Source of the DNA: Ricinus communis | Lineage: Eukaryota; Streptophyta; Magnoliopsida; Malpighiales; Euphorbiaceae | Direction: 5' to 3' | DNA: 64,000 bases | Assembly (NCBI RefSeq): GCF_019578655.1 | Contig: NC_063260.1 | Coordinates: 16,122,001-16,186,000, forward strand | Shown here: positions 56,601-64,000 of the stretch, piece by piece | Layout of the letters: each line of letters begins with the position of its first letter | Numbering within the stretch: the first letter of the stretch is position 1 | The notes under the pieces: model-generated | Seen by the model: only the letters and a program-made list of their open reading frames with translations | Database searches by the model: none | Told to the model about the DNA's origin: nothing | Position numbers and translations under genes: made by a program

Positions 56601-59600
56601 AATAAATGAATCATTTTGAACTGGGCAAGCATGCATGGAATTAAGTTGTGTGATATCATTAGTATATGGAGAAATTTTTGGGGAGGTATTATTAGGAACT
56701 TTTGGTCTCTTCTGGTGTTACTTGCATCATAATTGCATAAGATATGATGAATTTAACTATTTGCTTAGTTTTAGTTTGGCAAAGGGTACAAATAAGCTTT
56801 TGATCTTTACCCCGAATTATAATCAACTGTCCAATATCTTTAGTGTTGTCAAGCCCTAAAAGTATTTAAAACAGGTCAATTAAACTCAAAATACAACTCT
56901 GTTTGAACTATTAAATACCATTATATTTCAAAAATTCCTAGAAGCTATGCGTAGCTCATTTTGGGTCAGACTAGAATCAAAGTTTGTTATTAATATACTG
57001 AATAATATGAGAACTCAAATTCAAGCGGCGTGTAGAGCGTAAGGTCCCCACGTTGCCTTATCGGTGGAGTTTGGGGCTGATCTTTTCCAGATCGTTTCGT
57101 CTCATTATGGGCTGTTCAACAGTGTCTCACTTCTCCCAAAAGTCTCTTCTATCTCCAAAAGCGAAGCCTTAAAGTCATGCCTTATTCTTTTTGTTCATGC
57201 TGTTTACTGATGAATTATTATGCACTGCTGATGTTCCCAAGTTGCTAGAGAGCACTTGTCCTCCATGCGTTATTAATACAATTAAACGATGCTTGGATTG
57301 CTGACAACCATAGTTGCAAGTTTGGCCTAATTGTATTCTTCCTCAATTCAAGTTTTGGTTTAATTGAACTGTTTTTAAAATGTTCAGGACTTAAGTGCAC
57401 CAATATCAACATTGGGTAGTTAATTGTACTTTGGGGTAAAGGTTAAGGGCTTACCTATACCCTTTTGCTTTGGGGTAAAGGTCAAAGGCTTACCTATACC
57501 CTTTTGCCCTTTACTTTTTCAGTTTTTGATTATGAAAGTGTTCAATGGATCAGATTAGTATGCCACACTAAGTGCCATTCACATGCCTCTCTTTATCCAT
57601 GACTAAGCACAACCATTTCTTAAGTGACACATTGTTCAATTACACTAAGGCTTCATTTTCAAACAGAAAAATACTTATTTTATTTTCAGAAACTATTTTG
57701 AGTTAAATATTTTTCAGGAAAATAACTTGCTTTTTATTATTTGGTTAGATCATTAAAGATCATTTAGAAATTGTTTTCGGATGTTTGAAGTACATTGAGA
57801 AATATCAATTATTCTTTTTATTGAAAGACTATGAACTTTTCAAAACCTTATTCTTGAATATATAATCAAGGGATAAATGCTATTTAGGCCAAAAGCATAT
57901 CTGTGTCTCTGAACTTTGGTCATCTAGTCAACATTCTAACTTTCGGTGTAACTTAACAGACACCTAAACTTGCTTTTCTATCATATTTTAACACTTTTTA
58001 CATGTGTTTCCGTTCAATACTTCTATATATATTGCACGAAGGTGTTTAATTATTACCGAAAAATAAAGTTGAAGTGTATGTTAGGTTAAATTGAAAGTTA
58101 AATGTGTTTAGATATTAAAAATAGTAAAATTCAGGTGTCTGTTAGGTTAAATTGAAAGTTATAGTGTTAAACTGGCTAATTGATATAAGTTCAGTGGCAT
58201 AAATATGTATTTAGCCTACTATTTAGCTCATGAGGTTTGGTATATTGTAATAGTCCCTTCCTAACGTTTTAAAAGTTTATTAATATCTTCCTCTATTTAA
58301 TTACATTATACTAGTCCCTTCTTGAAAAGTATTTTCTGCTAAACAAAGAAAGTCCAAGATCCTCACTTCCAAGCTCCTTTTGATCAAGGATGACACATAC
58401 TCTATTATATTTTGGAAGCATGATTCCTGTTTGAAGTTATTTTAATTCATATGCGAGACTAGAATAGTGAAAAAGGATTTGGTTGAGTAGAGAACCAGAT
58501 GAAGTGTTCTTTAGAATTGTATCCAGCACCATTGAATGGTTTTGTAGTTTTATTTTGATCACTCTTTCCTAAATCCTCGACCTAAAATCCATCTGAAAGC
58601 ATATTATGCAGGCCTGTTATATAGAATAACTGTTGCCCTTTTGCATTAAACTTTTGAATGGCATTATGATTATAAAACTTGGGACTTGATTTGGTCTCCT
58701 ATACAATTTTAACTCAGAACTTGCTCAAGATTGTTTGTCCTGAGCCTTGTAAGGTAGTTAAGCTAAACATCCCCTATTTCCCTTTTCAAGCATTAAAAAG
58801 AAACCACATGGAATCCATTACGCAAAAAGAGAAACCATGCAAGAATTTCCACCTAAGCATGTTGAGCTCATATCTCATTTCTTCACATAGGAATGAAAAT
58901 GGGGTGAGCTGGATATCCCCATCTTCTTCATAATTTCATATTTGTTAGATGATCATAACTTTATTTTATGTTGTTATAAAATATTATACACATTTTAATT
59001 TGTAAACTTTATTGCTAATAGTTAAGTAGAACTCATAAGTTTGAGTGCTAAATTATGTTCCTAAAGAAAAACAGTATTTTTATATTTAAATAACTTGATG
59101 ATTTATTTGAATTGTGGTAAAACTGGTGCAGGGCAGGGTGGGGAGAATTAGTCTCCTCTCTGCCCACATCCATTGGCGGAGTGGTGATTGATTACTCATC
59201 AAGTTCAGGGCAGGGACAGATTCCCTGTGAGAGCAGATTGTATATTTCCATCTCTATTTTTATTGCATGAAGATTTTGGCAGAACCCCCTTATCATTCAT
59301 GTTTGAATTTATTAGTGGTTTAACGCAATGGGATTCTAGGATGAAGTAAATTAATATTGTTTAATATGCATGGCTATCCATTTATATGCTGCTAGTCTTC
59401 AATGAACATATCTTATTGTCTCTTCATGTTTATGGGTTAAACGCATTATCCATCAGATTGCAAAATTTTGGTTTGACACTCTTGGGCTTGGACCCTGAAT
59501 CCTAGAGGGACCTTAGAAAGATATTTCTAAAATCCCAAAAACTTGCCAAATCCATAGTAATCAATCCTGATAGCATCCTCAAGAAAACTTCAGAGTTCTG

Positions 59601-60699
59601 CTATATAGTACAAATAAATCTCACGCATCTTTGAACAAGGTAGTTGGATGAGAAAAAAGTGGGAGTTTGATGTATCACTTGGGAGGATTGAATTTGAAAC
59701 TAACAGAATCACTTTTATTAGCCAATTAAAACAATTTGTATAGTCTATTTTTGTGCAACTCTTTCATAAACTACAGAGTTATCCAAAACTTTATTGTCAT
59801 TTGGCTACAGGGAGAAGTTCCCAAACTACCTCGACCACATGGCGAAGATCTTCAGTTGCGATAATTTTCTACTTCTTTCCTGTTTCTGCTGTGGTTCTAT
59901 AGTTGATTGCAAGTGTTTCTCTATTGAATATCTATGGCTTGAGTATAAAAGGATGGATAAAGCAGAATGTTCCATGTAGTTCCTTTGTGGGTTTGTTGAT
60001 AGGTGAACAATATGGACGTGATCATAGTTTAGTTGCAGTTGCGACCAGAACCAATGGAGCCAATGGAGCATCTCACTCACTATTTAACTAAGTTTTCTTG
60101 TTATTATCTAGATATTTAATTAATACTACTTAATGGAGTCTGATGCATGGTTTGTTTACAGCCTGCAGACATTTATCTAATCGATGAACCGAGTGCATAT
60201 CTGGATTCTGAACAGCGTATTGTTGCTTCTAAAGTCATTAAGAGGTTTATCCTTCATGCGAAGAAAACTGCTTTCGTGGTAGAGCATGATTTTATAATGG
60301 CAACTTACCTTGCTGATAGAGTTATTGTATACGAGGGGAGGCCTTCTGTAGATTGTACTGCAAATTCTCCTCAGTCATTGCTAACTGGAATGAATCTGTT
60401 CTTATCTGTGAGTACTTTTTTTTTTTTTTCTTTCTAAAATGTAATCATATGAAGTAATTTGAGGGGGAAATACTAATTGAATTATGTCTACTTCCCTTAC
60501 TATTATATTCTCTAATATATGGTTTTGAAAATATCACCTTGCTTTGAGGCACTTCTGCATTTTGAACTGTTTACTACTAAATAATTTTGTTTATGGTGAG
60601 CCTCAACTGCACTCACCCAGATGTTGCATCTTTTATTTACAATTTAAATCTTACTTTCTGGTTTTTTTTTTTGTCTCTACTCACAGTTGCTTTCTCTTT

Positions 60700-60731
<32 letters not shown>

Positions 60732-60874
60732 TTTTTCTTTTGCACATCATGCAGCATCTGGACATCACATTTAGGCGGGATCCAACTAATTACCGACCAA
60801 GAATCAATAAATTGGACTCAACCAAGGACAGAGAACAGAAAGCTGCTGGGTCATACTATTACCTGGATGATTGA
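50683..60874 (+). CDS. RLI2: ABCE1 / RNase L inhibitor-like ribosome-recycling ATPase, 11 coding exons
   Basis: Coding exons: 50683-50785, 52594-52679, 52771-52868, 53496-53613, 53700-53789, 54702-55006, 55088-55283, 55364-55549, 55640-55909, 60162-60407, 60755-60874. They total 1818 nt, 605 residues plus stop, the usual length of plant RLI. All introns are GT-AG and phases match. The N-terminal iron-sulfur domain has eight cysteines (16, 21, 25, 29, 55, 58, 61, 65), a double [4Fe-4S] pattern. NBD1: Walker [10 protein letters not shown] (110-118), LSGGE (217-221), FDEPS (240-244), VVEHD. NBD2: GENGTGKTT (381-389), LSGGE (468-472), IDEPS (491-495), VVEHD. Family knowledge: the cytosolic ATPase splits 80S ribosomes after termination and aids initiation; it is essential. 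No lesion seen. The RLI1/RLI2 paralogue choice is a guess. Confidence 0.95.
50786..52593 (+). other. ABCE1 intron after the first coding exon
   Basis: 1808 bases, donor G|GTATTC, acceptor CATCACAG. It splits Gly35 and separates the two cysteine groups of the iron-sulfur domain. Most of it is the candidate transposon at 50933-52027. Confidence 0.85.
50933..52027. mobile_element. Candidate non-autonomous DNA transposon in ABCE1 intron
   Basis: The left end CCATAGTTATTAAAGGC and the reverse complement of the right end CCATAGGTATTAAAGG form terminal inverted repeats of about 17 bases with one mismatch. Both ends are followed inward by TGCACCTTA/GGTGCA-type repeats. Length is 1095 bp, AT-rich, no coding. 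No clear target duplication; the family is not assigned. Confidence 0.45.
53066..53289. repeat. 118-bp tandem duplication in ABCE1 intron
   Basis: Copy 1 (53066-53176) and copy 2 (53184-53289) share TAACTATATATTTC.ATATTC, a purine run AAAGAGAGCTT, GAATGAAATAGTTAG and CCCAATCTACTCCCGTG. They differ by small indels in the A-run. It lies in the intron between the exons ending at 52868 and starting at 53496. Confidence 0.8.
54446..54470. repeat. (TTC)n microsatellite in ABCE1 intron
   Basis: About eight TTC units followed by a T-rich run, in the 53790-54701 intron. Confidence 0.85.
56778..57508. mobile_element. MITE-like element with long inverted ends
   Basis: Starts GGCAAAGGGTACAAATAAGC and ends TACCTATACCCTTTTGCC. 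About 130 bp of the left end (through ACAGGTCAATTAAACT near 56890) is repeated inverted at 57330-57508. The right arm carries an extra ~40-bp tandem copy of CTTTGGGGTAAAGGT..GGCTTACC (57430-57468 and 57470-57508). Length about 731 bp. No coding. The target duplication is unclear. Confidence 0.65.
57871..58216. mobile_element. MITE-like element with ~95-bp terminal inverted repeats
   Basis: The left arm starts GGATAAATGCTATTTAGGCC. The right arm, reverse-complemented, starts GGCTAAATACATATTTATGC. Both arms continue with CTGAACTT, AACTTTC and TAACAGACACCT in the same order. Total is about 346 bp with a short AT-rich centre, typical of a MITE or a foldback element in an intron. Confidence 0.65.
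60706..60754 (+). promoter_or_regulatory. Poly-T/pyrimidine tract before last ABCE1 exon
   Basis: A long T-run (60716-60736 mainly) followed by CACATCATGCAG forms the acceptor of the last exon. Homopolymer length may vary between individuals or assemblies. Confidence 0.6.
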
Positions 60875-61570
60875 TGCAATTATTGGCAGAGTTTACATAA
60901 TTCTCCTTGCCAGTCTTTCTTTGAGGTACTTGACTGATGAACCTAAGATTTTGCTTGCTAACCCTGGACATCGACTAGGCTTTTCATGTTATGCTCCTTT
61001 TAATTATGCAGAATTTAAGAGCGCCATTCTGAACAATTTTGCAACTCAGCAAATTATCATACATTGGCAAATGACTAGTTGCCTCCTGTCCGGTGAAGAA
61101 GTAACATTTATCTTTTATGTAAATGAGCTGCAGCAGACCATTTACAATGTTGCTTCACCATGTTTTCTGATATATCATGTTAGTTCATTTTTCTTGATAA
61201 TGACATCAGGGCCGGTCTTTAAATTTTATTTGAATGTGAGTCTGTATTTAACTAGTGCCGAAATTAGAGGAAGAAAGGTATTGAGCTGAGTTATCGAGGT
61301 GCAGTTTTGTCTTTTGTAACACTAATTTTTTTTATGATTACAGCATGAGAAGTTCCTCCGAAATTTTCAGGTTCACAACTTATCTAAATGTTTGTTATGG
61401 TTGCAAATCGCCAAACATCTCATCTAAGCATGTGAAATTTTGAGTAGCAATTGTTCTTGGCCTTGGTGTTCGGCTGTGTTAGTAGGAGGTTGAGCTTGTT
61501 GTAGGCGCTCGAGATTTGCTGATTAGCTCGTGTATTTCAGTTTGATGTCTTAGGTTTGCTGTTGTATGGT
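60875..61570 (+). other. ABCE1 3' untranslated and downstream region
   Basis: No further coding after the TGA at 60872-60874. An open stretch to 61289 in another frame is not homologous to anything recognised. A polyadenylation site cannot be placed with confidence. Confidence 0.5.
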
Positions 61571-61711
61571 ATTGAATTACATAATTGCAAATCTTGTGTG
61601 AGAATACTAATTAGACGTGACATAAATTTCTTACTTTTGGTGTTGGATTACAGAATTGCAAATCTTATGTGAGAATACTAATTATATGCGCCATAAATTT
61701 TTTACTTTTGG
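61571..61711. repeat. ~71-bp tandem duplication downstream of ABCE1
   Basis: Two copies of a unit with GAATTGCAAATCTT.TGTGAG (first copy ATAATTGCAAATCTTGTGTG), AATACTAATTA and CATAAATTT.TTACTTTTGG, about 90% alike by eye. Confidence 0.8.
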
Positions 61712-62457
61712 CAATCTTTGAGGCTGTTAAGACATGGAAACTCCTCCTTTCCTCACTTATCTACCTAGATATGAGATGATGGGGGAAGCCGGCGCATACT
61801 ATTGAACATCTGGTTTAGAATATCTATAATTAGTCTGATATACAGAAAGAAGAAACTATGACTGAAATGTCGCCAAGGATTATTAGTCAAATAATCTAGC
61901 ATTCCATCATGAAGCACTTTTACTCTGAAACATAGACAAAAACGGAATTGCAATGTTGGGATCTTTGATAGAAAGATTTTAGCAATTGGGTGGTGTATAA
62001 CGTCACAAATGGCAGGGAATCTATGATTCAGAAGATTTACTATTGGGATAGTAGAGGTAAAGTTGTTTCTGTGGAATGAGTACAGAAAATATTTTACTGC
62101 ACAAGGGATTTTTGTATTCTTTTTTATTCTGCTGTAGCTGGAGCCTGTCATTTGCGTTGTAGTCAGGATCGTCTACATATTTATAAATATCCGATGGGAG
62201 TATGTTTTGCCTGACATACTTCACCTATTGTAAAAATAGAGAGGAGGGTGCAGCAAATGCTTTGTCTCAAGGAGGAACAACCTTGGTTAGAATTGTCTTC
62301 TTATTTTTTTTTTATTTTTAAAGAGCATTTGTCTTAGTTAATTTTCTCTTCCTCAATTTCTTTTCTTTTAAATCTTACAATACTGCTTTATGTGATTTCC
62401 AGCATATTTTTCTCTTGGCCTAAGCCATGCTTTTAACATTGGCTGAACTATTTGCGT

Positions 62458-62535
62458 CTCTAAATGACACACTTGCATCTTTCGTAGATTAACATTCTCT
62501 AAATTGACACACTTGCATCTTTCATGGATTACCGC
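62458..62535. repeat. ~39-bp tandem duplication
   Basis: CTCTAAAT(T)GACACACTTG followed by CATCTTTC.T.GATTA occurs twice in direct succession. Confidence 0.8.
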
Positions 62536-64000
62536 ATTGCAATTTAACTGATTTAATGAATTCACTTATTTTTGCCCTTTTTTTGTTCCTCTAGTTTCTC
62601 ATTTCTGGTATTTAGCTTAGATGGTAGCGCGATTCAACTTTTTTTATTTTTTAAATCTTTTTATTAACTCACATTTCTTATTAGGACAGATTCATCCCAG
62701 TGCTAGGGGTCTTACCGTGAAGGGAAATGCTTCACCATACAAGTACATCAAAGCCATATTAAGAACTAATTAAACAATCATTAACAAAATTCGTAACTGA
62801 AATTTGTTTTTATTCATATAGGTGTTAGAAAGGATCATATTTATGTTAAGAATGAATGGGTTGATAAAAAATTATATTTCCATAATGAATAAGGTTCAGT
62901 TTGGTAGTCGAATTTCGGGGTCAGCTCAATTTGGCATTCTTTTACCCTTATGGCCAATTTAAACTCTGAATTAATTCAATTTGGCTTTGTTGTATTAAAT
63001 AAGAAAGTGAAAAGGGTTAAATTGATATTCAGCAATAAGTTAGAGGCTAAATTAGGCATAAGCAATAAGTTGGAAGGCAAAATTGAATTTTATTTTATTT
63101 TTATATAAACTAAAAATAGTAAGTATTAATTTTTAAATTATTGCCGGTCAATTAGACCCAACAAAACCAACCAGTTCAACATAATCAAAACAAACAAGCA
63201 TTATTATTATTAGCAAACACAGAGAATATATGAGAATTATGATCCAACACCACTCTTATCCTCTCTTTATCATCCTGTAGACTATTAACTCTACCCATCA
63301 ATTTAAGAAAAAATTAGTATCATTATACAAAGGAATCCTTATCTTAGATCAAAAGTATCCCCACCATCAATAGCGGGTAGTGACATTAATACTAACACTA
63401 ATTAGTTATTTGCCTAAGTATATAAGAAAAATTTAATGCATAAATCTTAGATAATTAAATTATTTATAAACGTGGTCAAATTTAATATGTTCGAAAAGGT
63501 GGAAAAATCCAGGTCTGAAATAAAATAGTCAAATTAAATTTCTTAGCAGATATAACTTATTCTTAAAAAAAAAAAAACTAAATTAAATTTATTGGGCTAA
63601 ACTAACCGTAAAAGTGAAAACAGATTAGTTTAAATTTAATCGTAGATCTCAACAGTCAAGAACTGTATTTTATGAATTCTATTATCTTTTTTTTTTCTCG
63701 TCAATTCTTAATGTATTTTTGCATCTTTCATGGTATAGAAGATAAAATAATTCTTTGACAAAACACTTGACATAACAATATTCTGACAAGAAAAGAATTC
63801 TACCATGCTATCATATCTTTCGACACAATAATTCTTGTCAGATTGAAAGATATTTGCCACAGTAACAAATATATGAACATTTACTTTGTTACTATCAATT
63901 AATATCAACAAATACACTAAAAGTAAAAGTAGAGAGGCTTGTGGATTTTTATAATATGGATCCTGGATATTTAGTTATGTGGTTGGGTATAGAGACAACG
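62536..64000. other. Right-hand flank, no gene recognised
   Basis: AT-rich. AGCAATAAGTT.GA-type sequence is repeated at about 63032 and 63060 as a short tandem. No protein with recognisable motifs on either strand. The window may end in the intergenic space before the next gene. Confidence 0.4.

Larger units (their letters stand above)
55910..60161 (+). other. Large ABCE1 intron (4.25 kb)
   Basis: By far the longest intron of the gene, between LCLGK and PADIYLID, i.e. between the NBD2 signature motif and Walker B. The donor is AAG|GTCATC and the acceptor TTTGTTTACAG. It contains two MITE-like elements (56778-57508, 57871-58216). The open stretches within it are not coding. Confidence 0.9.

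Noticed and set aside
60587..61289. Long open frames overlapping the last ABCE1 exon and its 3' flank
   Set aside because: They are driven by the poly-T tract and the absence of stops. The true exon is 60755-60874 in the frame ending SYYYLDD, and the extended frame shows no family motifs.
63708..63917. 69-codon minus-strand frame near the right end
   Set aside because: No motif, AT-rich context and no start or splice support. Could only be judged with sequence beyond the window.
1..64000. CRISPR arrays, bacterial operons or phage genes
   Set aside because: No regularly spaced repeats, ribosome-binding sites or bacterial gene families. Spliced genes and plant retrotransposons show a plant nuclear origin.

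Overview
The window is nuclear DNA of a flowering plant, most likely a eudicot. The evidence is Athila-type, chromovirus and Ty1/copia retrotransposons, Mutator-like (MULE) sequence, and one intron-rich housekeeping gene that spells out the 605-residue plant ABCE1/RLI protein. I cannot name the species from sequence alone. I see no bacterial genes, CRISPR arrays, rRNA or tRNA genes.

Layout. Positions 1-3481 hold reverse-strand LTR fragments, one nested inside another. A decayed Ty1/copia gag (3482-4313) is cut by a large nest of Ty3/gypsy material (4314-39238), and copia sequence resumes at 39354. Inside the nest, 5395-21131 is a tandem LTR-internal-LTR-internal-LTR-internal array of an Athila-like family. 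Its internal parts carry only gag and protease before a long non-coding 3' part, with no reverse transcriptase or integrase. A Tekay/Del-like chromovirus (21132-29158) has 2.3-kb LTRs and lacks protease and most of the RT. After another Athila-like LTR (29165-30647) comes a young, structurally complete chromovirus of probable CRM type (30678-37594). It has 834-bp LTRs, a GACAG target-site duplication, a tRNA-Met-type primer site and a polypurine tract. Its gag-pol is broken by three stops and several frameshifts. The outermost right-hand LTR is 37803-39238.

From 39.2 to 48.7 kb the DNA is AT-rich and holds copia remnants in both orientations, a broken Ulp1-type cysteine protease (41.9-43.2 kb, + strand), a degenerate ~500-bp tandem repeat, and a broken MULE transposase (44.6-48.7 kb, - strand). 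The transposase is split by a solo LTR (45940-47423) flanked by CTACT. The protease and transposase are probably parts of one Ulp1-carrying MULE.

From about 50.0 kb the window becomes genic. The only apparently functional gene is ABCE1/RLI (CDS 50683-60874, eleven coding exons, total 1818 nt, 605 residues). Every exon junction joins in frame with GT-AG introns. Its introns contain three candidate MITE-type elements and a 118-bp tandem duplication. From 60.9 to 64.0 kb I see only the 3' flank and small tandem repeats.

Several indels cluster in GC-containing patches of repeat copies, so some lesions in the retroelements may be consensus errors rather than biology.
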